DNA of 64,000 nucleotides from Phycisphaerales bacterium (GCA_028289195.1 JANQQR010000023.1:248001-312000); one strand, 5' to 3'; counted from the first letter of the stretch, positions 12,397-21,720 are shown. Program-made: numbers and translations. The notes: generated by a model not told the origin, from the letters alone.

Positions 12397-13449
12397 TCAC
12401 GGGCGCGTGGACGGGAACGGGATATCGAGGTACTCGATCGCGTCGGCGCCGGTCACGATGGGCCTGCCGACCTTGGCGATCATGTCCTTGGCTCGCTCCA
12501 GTTGCTCGAGGTTGCTGGGGCCGAACCAGTTGTCTTCGAGGCCGACGCGGAAGCTCCCGCCGCGCTCGAGGGCCATCCGGGCGAGCGGCGTGTCCATCAC
12601 GGAACCGCCGATCAGTCCGACCGACCACTTGATGTCGAGCCCCTCGATCATGTGGAGGTAGAGCTGGAGGGCCTCGGGGATGGGCGGGGCCATGCCGGCC
12701 CAGCCGTAATCGGCGAAGTACATGATGACCTTCGAGCCGCGCGGGAGGATGCCGTTCCTGGCCATGGCGACCACGTTCTTCATCCACCCCGGTTCGAAGA
12801 CCGAGATAGAGGCGCCCGTGCCGAGCCTGCGGCACGTCTCGAGCGCGATCTTGTTGTCGCCGGGCCAGAACCCGTACCACCAGAACTTGTCCTCGGGGAT
12901 TCCGCCGTTCTCGTCGTACACAGCGATGGGAACGACACCCGTGTCGAAGAGGATCATGTTGGCGGCGCCCGACTCGGCGAGGGGCGCGTAGTGGCCGCTC
13001 TGGATCTCCGGGGCCCACACCTTGCGGTTCTCGTGGTAGGTGGGCGGATCGAAGTTGGCGGTCGGGTAGATGATGCCGTGCGGGTGCTTCTCGCGGACCG
13101 GCTGGAAGGCCTCGACGTAGATGTTCGCGGCCGCCACGGGGTCTTCCATGGGCTGATTGGTGTGCGCGTGGACGATCGTCGCCCCGGCGTCGAGGCACTG
13201 GATGCACTGCTCGGCGATCTCGGCCGGCGTCTCGGGGGCCGTGGGGTTCATGCTCTTCTTGGTGCCGCCGTTGACCGCGACTTCGAGGATCACCGGGGTG
13301 TCCCCCTTGTCGAAGGCGTAGTTGCTCCGGAGGTTCGAAACATCGGGCCCCGCGATGGCCTTTCCGGCGGCCAGGGCCGCGCCGGTCACGCCGACGGCCT
13401 TGGCGAAATCTCTTCTATTGATACCTGTGTCTTCGGGCATGTTTGCCAA
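12397..13449 (-). CDS. Tat-targeted BKACE (DUF849) beta-keto acid cleavage enzyme family protein
   Basis: A 350-aa protein. The leader NRRDFAKAVGVTGAALAAG (residues 11-29) is a twin-arginine signal. The TIM-barrel BKACE motifs follow: APETPAEIAEQC, H94-A-H96 (zinc ligands in known members), FEPGWM, and R301 with E305-D306 in FRVGLEDNWF (E305 would be the third zinc ligand). Known BKACE enzymes condense a beta-keto acid with acetyl-CoA in the cytoplasm. A Tat leader is odd for a CoA-dependent reaction, so a CoA-independent variant or a misjudged leader are both possible. It lies 29 nt after the aconitase X small subunit gene. Confidence 0.8.
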   Translation of the reverse strand: MANMPEDTGINRRDFAKAVGVTGAALAAGKAIAGPDVSNLRSNYAFDKGDTPVILEVAVNGGTKKSMNPTAPETPAEIAEQCIQCLDAGATIVHAHTNQPMEDPVAAANIYVEAFQPVREKHPHGIIYPTANFDPPTYHENRKVWAPEIQSGHYAPLAESGAANMILFDTGVVPIAVYDENGGIPEDKFWWYGFWPGDNKIALETCRRLGTGASISVFEPGWMKNVVAMARNGILPRGSKVIMYFADYGWAGMAPPIPEALQLYLHMIEGLDIKWSVGLIGGSVMDTPLARMALERGGSFRVGLEDNWFGPSNLEQLERAKDMIAKVGRPIVTGADAIEYLDIPFPSTRP

Positions 13450-13478
13450 TCTCCGTATTGCTGCGGCTCGTGCGCGGG

Positions 13479-13925
13479 TCAGCCGACCTCAACGGTGCCG
13501 TCCTCGTGGATCACGATCTTGTCGCCGTTCTTCACGGTTTCCATGAATTCGTCGCCGAGCAGGTCGACGGTGATGACCTTCCGGTCGTACCAGATGTCGT
13601 CCATGATCAGGCCGCCCGCCGCGATGCTGTCGACGTGCGACGAGAACAGCATCGCCTTGAAGCCGACGCCGAGCAGGTTCATGCCCATGATCGCGCCGGC
13701 TCCCATGGTGGAGCCGACGGTCTGGGGCGTGCAGATGATCGCGCCGCTCAGGTCCTTGTCCTTGAGTTCGGCGTTGTTGGCGTCGGTGCAGGGGGCGTTC
13801 TCGGTGTTGCCCGCGAACATGTTCGTGAAGTATGACGCCGTCGTGTTGAACGGCTGCTTCGACACGAGGGCTTCGCCTTCCAGCTTGCCCGGGATGATCG
13901 GGCGTCCCTTGAATGTCTTGGCCAT
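13479..13925 (-). CDS. Aconitase X swivel (small, DUF126-type) subunit
   Basis: A 148-aa protein. The ATG at 13925 begins MAKTFKGRPIIPGKLEGEAL; upstream in-frame codons belong to a shadow of the large-subunit gene. The swivel-domain pattern is clear: GEALVSKQPFNTT near the start and the GSTMGAGA glycine/serine loop that closes over the active site in aconitase X enzymes. No signal peptide, unlike its partner. It lies 80 nt downstream of the large subunit. It is closely similar to the product of 28779-29228 (shared NMFAGNTE.APCTD and IKEDGTVEVG-type ends). Inferred role: forms the heterodimeric dehydratase or isomerase with the 14006-15565 product. Confidence 0.85.
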   Translation of the reverse strand: MAKTFKGRPIIPGKLEGEALVSKQPFNTTASYFTNMFAGNTENAPCTDANNAELKDKDLSGAIICTPQTVGSTMGAGAIMGMNLLGVGFKAMLFSSHVDSIAAGGLIMDDIWYDRKVITVDLLGDEFMETVKNGDKIVIHEDGTVEVG

Positions 13926-14005
13926 GGTGTGTGCTCCTAACGGATGAGCTCCGCGCCGGCGCCTGGCTATGTCGGGGCGGCGCGAAGCGGTCGGTCTGTT
14001 GCGTT

Positions 14006-15565
14006 CTAGATCTTGCCGGTGAGGATGATGTCCACGAGCTTGTCGTCGGGGAAGTACCTGATGGACGAGTAGTTCCGCGTCTTGGCGGAGTTCGTCACGC
14101 CGCGGATCCGGTCCGAGAAGCCCTTCATGCCGGAGTACACGACGGCGCACATGTTGGTGTAGAACATCCCGGCGCGTCTGGCTTTCCCGGCGAGTTCGGT
14201 CTCCTCTTCGAGGAACCGAGTGCGCACGACATTGGGCATGAACATGTAGACGGGGATCGCCGTCTCGTCCTGGCCGGCTTCTTCGAGGGCACCGGTGATC
14301 AGCTTCACCCACTTGACGACCTCGTGGTACGTGTTGTGGGGGCAGCCGATGAACGCCGCGTTGGGGTGGGCGTCCTGGTCGGGCCACAGATTCTCGAAGG
14401 TGTCGATGATCCGCTGCTGCTCGGCGTCGTCGAAGGCGTAGGTCTCGTATCCCTCGGCGAGCATGTCCCGGCCCTTTTCCTTCGGCTCGGGGGTGACGCC
14501 CTCGACGTGGTAGCAACCCACGGCGCCCGCGGCGGCGGTGGCGCTGCCCATCGCCTTGAGCTTGTGCATGTTCTGGTTGTTGACCTCGCCGCCGAAGTAG
14601 TCTTCAACACCGGCGATGTAGGGGATGTCCTCGACGCACTTGCGACCGATCGCGGTGCCGAGTGCGCCCCAGTCGGGCTCGCCGGTTGTCTTGACATCGA
14701 TGAGCCACTTGGCCTTGCGGCCCTCGTCGGTCATAAGGCCGAAGAGCGGGGCCTTGCCGAGCATCGCGCAGATCATCTCCATGCCGGCGCCGTAGCGGTT
14801 CGTGCGGATCCCCAGCACGGAGTTGCCGTAGTTCACGGCGGAGGACTCGCACCAGGCGACGTAGGTCCCGGGGTCGGGCGCGTTGCCGACCTCGTCGAGG
14901 TAACAGGCGCAGGAGCGGTAGTTCAGGTCCGGCGCTCCCAGACGCGAGTGGACATAGTCCAGTTTCATCTGGAGCGGGTAGCCCTGGTAGATCATCTCCA
15001 TCTCGGTGGCGTTGTTCTGGACGTTGTAGACGTCGTACGGGCGCGGGTTGACGGTGTAGGTCGCGTAGGACTTGAGGCCCGCGTCGGCGCATTCGTTGAG
15101 CATGTCGATCAGCGAACCGAGATACGGCGCACCGATGAAGAGGTTGCTGTGGGGCGCGCCGCCCAGATCGACCATCTTCGTCGCGCCGAAGGTCTCGCCG
15201 AAGCGCACCATGATCTTCATGAGCTTGGCCTTCTCGGGGCCTTCCTTGCCATCGAGGATGGCCTGCTCGTCGGCGGTCAGCTGCATCTTGGCCGACGCCG
15301 TGTCGGCGGTCACACCCTTCTTCGATGCGCCGGAGAACGTCGCGGTCTGGCCGGTGGGCTTGCCGTCGGGACCGGTGCCGTTCATGTCGGTGGTGACAAA
15401 GTTCTTGGCGAAGTCCGGCACCTTGCCGCCGGGGTTGCCCGCCTGCGGGAAGTTGCGGTTGTACGGCTCGGGCGGCGACTCCTGCGCGGCCTCCGCTCCC
15501 GCCCCCACCGCTGCCGCAGCGCCGATGGTGAGAGGGACCTTTGTGACGAATGCTCTGCGATCCAT
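14006..15565 (-). CDS. Tat-targeted aconitase X catalytic (large, DUF521-type) subunit
   Basis: A 519-aa protein. The ATG at 15565 is preceded by AGAGGAG. The N-terminus MDRRAFVTKVPLTIGAAAAV is a twin-arginine-like leader, then an unusual linker of about 70 residues before the DUF521 domain. Family motifs: SCACYLDEVGN (C219, C221), WCESSAVNYGNSVLG, IGCPHNTYHE (C408) and YTNMCAVV (C473); three of these Cys are the likely iron-sulphur ligands. Known aconitase X enzymes dehydrate or isomerise hydroxy acids, for example mevalonate 5-phosphate or cis-3-hydroxyproline. The substrate here is unknown. First gene of the operon. Its closest visible relative is the 27187-28764 product (roughly 60% identical over the core). 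Confidence 0.88.
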   Translation of the reverse strand: MDRRAFVTKVPLTIGAAAAVGAGAEAAQESPPEPYNRNFPQAGNPGGKVPDFAKNFVTTDMNGTGPDGKPTGQTATFSGASKKGVTADTASAKMQLTADEQAILDGKEGPEKAKLMKIMVRFGETFGATKMVDLGGAPHSNLFIGAPYLGSLIDMLNECADAGLKSYATYTVNPRPYDVYNVQNNATEMEMIYQGYPLQMKLDYVHSRLGAPDLNYRSCACYLDEVGNAPDPGTYVAWCESSAVNYGNSVLGIRTNRYGAGMEMICAMLGKAPLFGLMTDEGRKAKWLIDVKTTGEPDWGALGTAIGRKCVEDIPYIAGVEDYFGGEVNNQNMHKLKAMGSATAAAGAVGCYHVEGVTPEPKEKGRDMLAEGYETYAFDDAEQQRIIDTFENLWPDQDAHPNAAFIGCPHNTYHEVVKWVKLITGALEEAGQDETAIPVYMFMPNVVRTRFLEEETELAGKARRAGMFYTNMCAVVYSGMKGFSDRIRGVTNSAKTRNYSSIRYFPDDKLVDIILTGKI

Positions 15566-16024
15566 TGAGTACTCCTCTGGTCTGATCGCGGACCGGCTCG
15601 AGTGCCGCTGTTCCTCAGTGGCTCTGGTGGAACGATCCCGGCCGATGCGAGCGCGGAGCGCGCAGCGAACGACGCGCGGTCGACAGCCTCGGGTTGATGA
15701 TGACGCGGCGGGGGTTGTGTCCCATCCGGACGGACCTCCCTCGGAGCGAGCGCCCACACGACGCGCGCTTTCTCAGTGTCTCTGATCGCGCGGCGCGCAG
15801 CAACAGCGAACGCATGCCATCGAGGCGCTTTCTGCGACCCTGCGTTGCCGACCACATGGAATTGAGACTCGTTCGCAATGTGTTCGCATTCGTCCTGTGC
15901 GCGACGCGCAAACTCGGTTCGCGCATCTCCTTGCGCGCACACCGGACGGAGCCTGCATATGCGCAAAGCGCAAGACCGGGGCAACTCCGCTGTCATCGAG
16001 GGTGTTGCGCGCGGAGCGGCGGTG
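15566..16024 (-). promoter_or_regulatory. Leader/promoter region between the AraC-type regulator and the aconitase X operon
   Basis: 459 bases without a convincing gene. It contains a 19-bp imperfect dyad ATTGAGACTCGTTCGCAAT (15861-15879), which loosely resembles a Fur-type box (TTGAGA...TCxCAA). GTTCGCA occurs twice 11 bp apart, about one helical turn (15871-15877 and 15882-15888). Being directly upstream of the aconitase X large-subunit gene, it should hold that operon's promoter; no confident -35/-10 pair was assigned. Confidence 0.4.
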
Positions 16025-16996
16025 TCACGCTAACGCGAGCACACCGGGCACCGGGTGGGGCGCGCCGTCGCGGAGCGTCTTGCTCGGCAGTTCGCCGAAG
16101 AAGCCCCGGTACACGCCCGCGAAGCGCCCGAGCTCGGTGAACCCCCACTCGGTGGCGATCGCCTGGACTGTCGTCTCGTCGGGCGTCGCGCCGAGGAGGT
16201 CGCGCCGTGCGCCGTTCAGCCGGCGCACCCTGAGGAACGACGTGGGAGACACGCCGAAGCGATCGAGGAACGCGAGCTGGAGTGTCCGCTGGGACACGCC
16301 CGCCGCGGCGGCGAGCTGCGCGGTGCCGATCTTCCACTCGGCCCGCTCGGCGGCGTGGAGCGCTCGCCCGAGCGCGGCGCGACGCGAGCGCGACGACCGC
16401 GCGCGGTCGTGCTCGGATGCCCGATCCGCGCAGGTGAGGAGGCCGCCCATCAGGCGGCTCTCGAGGACCCGCCGGCCGGCGCTGTCCTCGACCATCGACG
16501 GATCGTCGATGCACCGCTCCACCAGCGAATAGGCGTGATCGACGAATCGCTGCACGACGGCGGTGTCGCACTCGAAGACATGATCCTCGGACACCCGATC
16601 GTGGAGCGGCGTCGCTCCGGGCATGTCCAGGGCGGTCTTGGGGACGAAAAGCGTGAGGTGGTTGCTGTCGAGCGGGGTGAGGCCATCGACTGCGGTGCCG
16701 GGGGCGCTGTACCCGATCCTGGAACGCCCGAGGCGCTGCCCGAAGTACTCGATCTCCGAAGAGAGAGCGGTCGGGACCAGGAACATGTAGTAGTCATCGG
16801 AGGTCTGCGCATCGAAGAGCAGCCTCTGGCTGAAGTGGCTCCGGAAGCACAGGATGCCGTTCATGCTTACGAACCGGCGCGTGACCGTGCAGGGCCCGGG
16901 GGATATCTGGGTGATCTCAGCGCCCCGGAAGACCGCGCCGACAGCCCCCATATCGCCGGACTCGAACACACCCGCGGCATTCTTGGCTGCACTCAT
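16025..16996 (-). CDS. AraC-family transcriptional regulator
   Basis: A 323-aa protein. The ATG at 16996 (MSAAKNAAGVFES) is preceded by GGAGGAG. The first 200 or so residues form a sensor domain of AraC-binding type (CTVTRRFVSMNGILCF region). The C-terminal 100 residues hold the double helix-turn-helix: IGTAQLAAAAGVSQRTLQLA and VQAIATEWGFTELGRFAGVY. It sits 459 nt upstream of the aconitase X operon on the same strand, so it is the obvious candidate regulator. The inducer is unknown. Confidence 0.85.
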   Translation of the reverse strand: MSAAKNAAGVFESGDMGAVGAVFRGAEITQISPGPCTVTRRFVSMNGILCFRSHFSQRLLFDAQTSDDYYMFLVPTALSSEIEYFGQRLGRSRIGYSAPGTAVDGLTPLDSNHLTLFVPKTALDMPGATPLHDRVSEDHVFECDTAVVQRFVDHAYSLVERCIDDPSMVEDSAGRRVLESRLMGGLLTCADRASEHDRARSSRSRRAALGRALHAAERAEWKIGTAQLAAAAGVSQRTLQLAFLDRFGVSPTSFLRVRRLNGARRDLLGATPDETTVQAIATEWGFTELGRFAGVYRGFFGELPSKTLRDGAPHPVPGVLALA

Positions 16997-17226
16997 GCCA
17001 TCGCTCCTCCGGGCTGAGACGGCACGACCTCCCGGACTCCAGGATTCTACCGGGATGCTCCGGTCCGGCTTCGGATCTCGGAGCGGGGTCCCTGCGCTCT
17101 CGCGGCGACCGGATACCACCCGCCAGCCAGACGGCTTGACCCGTGCGCATCAGGGCTGCGCTCTCCCGGGTCTCCACGCTCGCGGTAGACTGGCGACGAC
17201 GAGCGTCTTTCCAAGAGGAGGATCTG

Positions 17227-18531
17227 ATGCGCATCTGGCGACTTGCGGCATTCCTGGGACTGATAGCGGTGCTCGGCCTCGCCGGCTGCGGCGGCGGGCT
17301 CATGCCGACGCCGACCCTGATCACCGACGGGGGCCTCAATCCGTTCTACAACGTCGCCGAGGATCGGAAGGGCTCGTCCCTCCCGGTGTTCGTCGCGTGC
17401 CCGCGTGAGTACTCGGAGCGGCGCGAGGGGATCAAGGCGTACACCAACAAGCGCAGCCGCGACGTGCGCCTCGGGAAGGCGACCGTCGAGATCGTCCCGG
17501 AGGTGACCTGGGACGAGCTCGTCGCGGATTCGACGACGGACAAGCGAAGCCGGAAACTCAAGCCCGAGGTCGCGGAATTCGAGGACTACGGCACGTTGTG
17601 GGCGACCGCGTGGCCGCCCGCGGTGCGCTTCGACCCCGAGTGGAAGGGCGAGGGTCTGGATCGCGCCCCGGCGGATCGGTTCCTCGAAGAGATCCAAGAG
17701 AGGCTCGACTCGAGCAGACGGCGCCAGATCCTCATCTACGTTCACGGCTTCAACACGAAGCTCAAGGGGAACCTGGAGATCGCGGCTGGGTTCCTGCACT
17801 TTATGGGGCGGGACCCGGTGGTCATCAACTTCGACTGGCCGTCGAAGGGCAGCCTGTTCTCGTACCAGGAAGACAAGGCGACCGCCGAAACCGCGGAGCG
17901 CCAGTTCCGCGAACTGCTGCGCTTCCTTGCGGAAAACACGACCGTGGAGCGGATCAACATTCTCGCGCACAGCGCGGGAAACCCAGTCGTGATCGAGTCG
18001 CTCCGCCATCTGAGCCTGATGACCCGCGGCATGGATCCTGAAGAAGCGCGTGCGTGGACGAAGATCGGACGCGTCGTGCTCGCGGCGCCGGATATGGACC
18101 TCGATGCTGCGCTCGGCGCCGCCGTGGACGGCGCGCTCCGCATCACGCAAGGTGTCGCCTTGTACGCCTCGAAACGCGACAAGGCGCTCGGGTTCTCGAG
18201 CGGCATCTTCGGCGATGTCCGCCTCGGCGCGTCGATCGGTAGGCTCAGCGACTACGAGCGCCAGGCCGTCATCGCGAACGACGCCCAGTGGATCGACGCG
18301 ACCCGCGCACAGAAGCGCAAGTCCAAGACGTTCACCGGCCACAGCTACTACCACGCGAACCCCTGGGTCAGCTCGGACATCATGGTCTTCCTCGCGATCG
18401 GCGCTACTCCGGAGGAACGCGGCCTCGTCCGCAACATGGAAACCGGGTTCCTCGAGTTTCCTGAGGACTACGAGGAGCGCCTGCCCGAGATCGCCAAGCG
18501 CCTCGAGGCATACCTGGGCAGCAGCGAGTAG
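17227..18531 (+). CDS. Lipoprotein alpha/beta hydrolase (DUF900-like)
   Basis: A 434-aa protein. The ATG at 17227 is preceded by AAGAGGAGG; the leader ends LGLAGC with lipidated C21. The hydrolase core shows ILIYVHGFNTKL, the nucleophile Ser in ILAHSAGNP, an acidic residue in AAPDMDLDAA and a candidate His in FTGHSYYHAN. This matches the DUF900 family of esterase-like proteins. It is the first gene of a plus-strand efflux island and lies only 18 nt before the FUSC-like gene, so it is probably translated from the same message. Substrate unknown; release of a compound that is then exported is one possibility. Confidence 0.8.
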   Translation: MRIWRLAAFLGLIAVLGLAGCGGGLMPTPTLITDGGLNPFYNVAEDRKGSSLPVFVACPREYSERREGIKAYTNKRSRDVRLGKATVEIVPEVTWDELVADSTTDKRSRKLKPEVAEFEDYGTLWATAWPPAVRFDPEWKGEGLDRAPADRFLEEIQERLDSSRRRQILIYVHGFNTKLKGNLEIAAGFLHFMGRDPVVINFDWPSKGSLFSYQEDKATAETAERQFRELLRFLAENTTVERINILAHSAGNPVVIESLRHLSLMTRGMDPEEARAWTKIGRVVLAAPDMDLDAALGAAVDGALRITQGVALYASKRDKALGFSSGIFGDVRLGASIGRLSDYERQAVIANDAQWIDATRAQKRKSKTFTGHSYYHANPWVSSDIMVFLAIGATPEERGLVRNMETGFLEFPEDYEERLPEIAKRLEAYLGSSE

Positions 18532-18549
18532 AGAGAAGGACCTGCCACC

Positions 18550-19923
18550 ATGGGCGTGGTCGAAGCCCGCGAGGCGTTCAAGCTCGCGCTCAGCATGGTG
18601 ATCGCCTACTGGATCGCCCTGTCGATGGACTGGGCGATGCCGAAGTACGCGGCGCTCGCGGTCGCGCTGATCAGCCTGAGCCCGGCGAGAGCCTCGTTCA
18701 TGAAGGGCTTCCTCCGGGTCGTCGGCACGACGACGGCGCTGGCGACCGCGCTGGCGTGCATCTCGCTGTTCTCGCAGGACCGGGTGCTGACGCTCGCGTT
18801 CCTGAGCCTGCACCTGTTCATCTGCGCCTACGCGATGCAGGGCAGCCGCTTCCCGTACGCCTGGTTCGTGCACGGGTTCCTGCCGGGGCTGATCTGGTCG
18901 TCGACGTACGGGAACGTGGACAGCACGTTCCACTTCGCGACCTTCCGCTGGCTCGAGACCGTGGTCGGCGTGGTGATCTTCACGGCGGTGAGCACCACGA
19001 TCTGGCCTCGCCGCGCGCCGGAGGATGCCCCCGGTGCGCCCGCAGCACGTCGCCCCGCGGGGCTGGACCCCCACCGCCTCCGGCTTGCACTGGTGCCGCC
19101 GCTCAGCTTCGCGGCGGCGTTCGCGTTCTGGGTGCTCGCCGACCCGCCGACGGGCCCGGGCGTCCCCAACACCGCGGGCATCTACTCGCTCCTGGCGGTG
19201 ATGGCCGGGGGTGTTCCCGTCGTGAAGCTGCTCATCCCGCTGATGATCGCGCTGTGGGCGGGTGTCGCACCCATTTACATGTTCGTCATGCCGATGCTGG
19301 ACAGCGGCGTCGGCCTGCTTGCGGTCATCTTCGTCGTCACGTTCCTGTTCGGCCTGCTGCCGGACCAGAAGGCGCTGCTGCGGACGTTCCTTCTCGCGCT
19401 GTTCGTCACGGTCACCGGCATCTCGAACGACCAGACATACTCGTTCATGGCGCTGCTCAACACAGCGATGATGTTCTTCCTCGCGTTCGGTGCCATCGGG
19501 ATCGTGCAGATGCTGATGTTCCCGGTCCGGCCTGAGGGGGCGTTCCGGCACGAGGTGCGCGCGTTCTTCCGCGAGTGCGCGCGGATCGTGCGCCGGCCAT
19601 CGCGCGGCGCTGGGGGGCTGACCATGATCCTGGCGCGTGCCGAGAAGGCGCTCGGGAAGATCGGCGACGACGTCGCGGGCGACGGCGCATCGGAGCACCG
19701 GCTGATCGATGCGATGCGTGCCCTTGCCGAGCGGCTCGATTCCCTCACGGACGACGTGCCCGAGGCTCTCCGCTCGAGCGCGGCTTCGGCGTTCGAAAGC
19801 TGGTCGCGGCTGCGTCCTTCCTCGGACTTGGGAGTCGCGCACTCCCTGACGCCGGTGATGGAAGACGCGCGCGGGGCCATGCGCGCGGTAGACTGGGCGC
19901 GTCTCAGCGAGCCGAGGTTCTGA
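18550..19923 (+). CDS. FUSC/AaeB-like inner-membrane efflux permease
   Basis: A 457-aa protein. Two blocks of hydrophobic helices (about residues 12-150 and 175-320) are separated by a short proline-rich linker (PRRAPEDAPGAPAA) and followed by a hydrophilic C-terminal part. This is the layout of aromatic-acid exporter/FUSC and DUF2955 proteins, somewhat shorter than classical AaeB. Downstream neighbours (outer-membrane factor, DUF1656, HlyD adaptor) form the usual partners of such permeases. ATG with AGAGAGAAGGA upstream. Inferred: the inner-membrane component of a tripartite exporter for small organic acids or drugs. Confidence 0.75.
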   Translation: MGVVEAREAFKLALSMVIAYWIALSMDWAMPKYAALAVALISLSPARASFMKGFLRVVGTTTALATALACISLFSQDRVLTLAFLSLHLFICAYAMQGSRFPYAWFVHGFLPGLIWSSTYGNVDSTFHFATFRWLETVVGVVIFTAVSTTIWPRRAPEDAPGAPAARRPAGLDPHRLRLALVPPLSFAAAFAFWVLADPPTGPGVPNTAGIYSLLAVMAGGVPVVKLLIPLMIALWAGVAPIYMFVMPMLDSGVGLLAVIFVVTFLFGLLPDQKALLRTFLLALFVTVTGISNDQTYSFMALLNTAMMFFLAFGAIGIVQMLMFPVRPEGAFRHEVRAFFRECARIVRRPSRGAGGLTMILARAEKALGKIGDDVAGDGASEHRLIDAMRALAERLDSLTDDVPEALRSSAASAFESWSRLRPSSDLGVAHSLTPVMEDARGAMRAVDWARLSEPRF

Positions 19924-19924
19924 C

Positions 19925-21499
19925 ATGGCAGACGCGCGCCGGATGACCCGGCCCAACCATCTCGCGTGGCTCGCGCTCGGCTCGCTGCCGGTGCTGGGCG
20001 GGTGCCTGGTCGGCCCCGACTACGAGATTCCCGAATCGGACGTCAACGAGGAATGGGTGGTGTCGCGCGCCAGCGTGGTCTCTTCGGATCCGATCACGAA
20101 CATGGCCTGGTGGACGGTGTTCGAGGATCCGGTCCTCGACCGGCTCGTCGAGGAAGCCTTCGCGCAGAACCTCACGCTCAGACAGGCGGGCGTCCGTGTC
20201 GTCCAGGCCATGGCGCAACGCGGCATCGCCGTCGGCGACCTGTTCCCGCAGACGCAGCAGCTCAACGGGTCGTTCGATCGGTCCCGCTTCAGCGAGAACA
20301 CGAGTTCGCCCCAGTCCTACGAGAGCACGTGGGACATGGCGTTCGACGCCGCGTGGGAGCTGGACGTGTGGGGCAAGTTCCGCCGGGGCATCGAGTCGGC
20401 GGACGCGGGGCTGATGGCGTCGGTCGCAGACTACGACGACGCGATGGTGTCGCTCGTCGCGGAGATCGCGGCGACGTACGTCGAGATCCGCACGCTGGAG
20501 GCGAGGCTCGAGATCGCGCTGGCCAACATCGAGATCCAAAGCGAGTCGCTGCGCCTCGCCACGTCGCGGTTCGACAACGGGCAGACGTCCGAGCTCGACG
20601 TGGTGCAGGCCCGCTCGGCGCTCGAGCAGACGCGGGCGGATGTCCCGGCGCTGCGGGCGTCGCGCCGCCAGACGCTGCTGCGCCTCGACACGCTGCTCGG
20701 GCGTGCGCCGCGGAGGGCCTCGGAGACAATCCAGGCCACGGGGGACATCCCGGACGCGCCGACGACCGTGGCGATCGGGATCCCCGCCGACCTCCTGCGC
20801 CGTCGCCCCGATGTGCGCGCCACCGAACGAAGGGCAGCCGCCCAGTCGGCGCGCATCGGCGTGGCGGTCGCCGATCTGCTCCCGGTGTTCTTCATCAGCG
20901 GCTCGCTGGGACTGCGGTCCAACGACGCGGATGACACCTTCGATTCCGACAGTTGGACCGGCAGCGTCATGCCGGGGTTCAGCTGGCCGATCCTCAACTA
21001 CGGCAGGATCAAGAACAACATCCGCGTCGAGGACGCCGCGTTCCAGGCCGCGATCCTCGAGTACCAGGACTCGGTGATCACGGCGGCGAGCGAGGTCGAG
21101 AGCGGGCTCGCCGGATTTCTTGGGTCTCGCGAGCAGGCCGTGCATGTTCGCGAAAGCGTGACGGCGTCTCGACGCGCGCTGGAGATCTCCAAGATCCAGT
21201 ACACCGAAGGCGACTCCACATTCACGCGCGTGCTGGACTCGCAGGCGCAGCTGCGGGCGGTGGAGGAATCCCTGGCGATCACCGAGGGCCAGATCGCCCA
21301 GAGCCTGATCTCGACATACAAGGCGCTCGGCGGTGGCTGGGAGGTGCGCAGCCGCGCGAGCATGCTCGCGGAGGAAACACGCCAGGAGATGCAGGACCGG
21401 ACCGACTGGGGCAAGCTGCTCGATCCCGAATCGATGCCGGAGGGCCCTGAGGCCGAGCCCGACGTCGAAGCCGAGGAGACGCGGGAGGAGAACTCCTGA
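19925..21499 (+). CDS. NodT/OprM-type outer-membrane efflux lipoprotein
   Basis: A 524-aa protein. The signal peptide ends PVLGGC (lipidation site about residue 22), followed by VGPDYEIPE, the typical start of NodT-family channels. Two repeated outer-membrane efflux domains are visible, with the classical DVVQARSALEQTRADVPALR and RRPDVRATERRAAAQSARIG motifs. The C-terminal 40 residues are acidic. The start codon lies 1 nt after the FUSC-like stop, indicating translational coupling. It should provide the outer-membrane conduit for this exporter, and perhaps for the RND pump at 58.7-63.0 kb, which has no channel gene next to it. Confidence 0.92.
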   Translation: MADARRMTRPNHLAWLALGSLPVLGGCLVGPDYEIPESDVNEEWVVSRASVVSSDPITNMAWWTVFEDPVLDRLVEEAFAQNLTLRQAGVRVVQAMAQRGIAVGDLFPQTQQLNGSFDRSRFSENTSSPQSYESTWDMAFDAAWELDVWGKFRRGIESADAGLMASVADYDDAMVSLVAEIAATYVEIRTLEARLEIALANIEIQSESLRLATSRFDNGQTSELDVVQARSALEQTRADVPALRASRRQTLLRLDTLLGRAPRRASETIQATGDIPDAPTTVAIGIPADLLRRRPDVRATERRAAAQSARIGVAVADLLPVFFISGSLGLRSNDADDTFDSDSWTGSVMPGFSWPILNYGRIKNNIRVEDAAFQAAILEYQDSVITAASEVESGLAGFLGSREQAVHVRESVTASRRALEISKIQYTEGDSTFTRVLDSQAQLRAVEESLAITEGQIAQSLISTYKALGGGWEVRSRASMLAEETRQEMQDRTDWGKLLDPESMPEGPEAEPDVEAEETREENS

Positions 21500-21711
21500 T
21501 GTTCGGCGGCCCACCGAGCGAGATCCCGATCGCCGGCATCTACTTCCCGCCGGCGCTGCTCGTGGTTGCGCTCGGGCTGCTTATCACCTGGCTGGTGGCG
21601 CGGGCGTTGAACAGGACTCGGGCGGCCCGCATCTTCTGGAACCCGCCGCTGGCATTCCTTTCTATGTGGCTGCTCTCGAGCGCCTTGATCGCGATCGTGC
21701 TGGGAATCTGA
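21499..21711 (+). CDS. Small membrane protein, DUF1656 (AaeX-like)
   Basis: A 70-aa protein with two hydrophobic helices (about residues 14-32 and 48-68). The pattern EIPIAGIYFPPALLVVALG is typical of DUF1656, a small protein found with FUSC permeases and HlyD adaptors in AaeXAB-type exporters. Its ATG overlaps the preceding TGA stop by one base (TGATG), so it is translationally coupled. Role in the complex unknown. Confidence 0.88.
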   Translation: MFGGPPSEIPIAGIYFPPALLVVALGLLITWLVARALNRTRAARIFWNPPLAFLSMWLLSSALIAIVLGI

Positions 21712-21720
21712 GGACCACTG

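Noticed and set aside
15566..16024. A small gene or riboswitch upstream of the aconitase X operon
   Set aside because: Frames here are short and Arg-rich without a start site, and no known riboswitch core could be recognised.
17047..19956. 969-codon minus-strand frame opposite the hydrolase and FUSC-like genes
   Set aside because: Both plus-strand genes have a leader or helices with RBS and fit an operon. The minus frame is an Arg-rich shadow.
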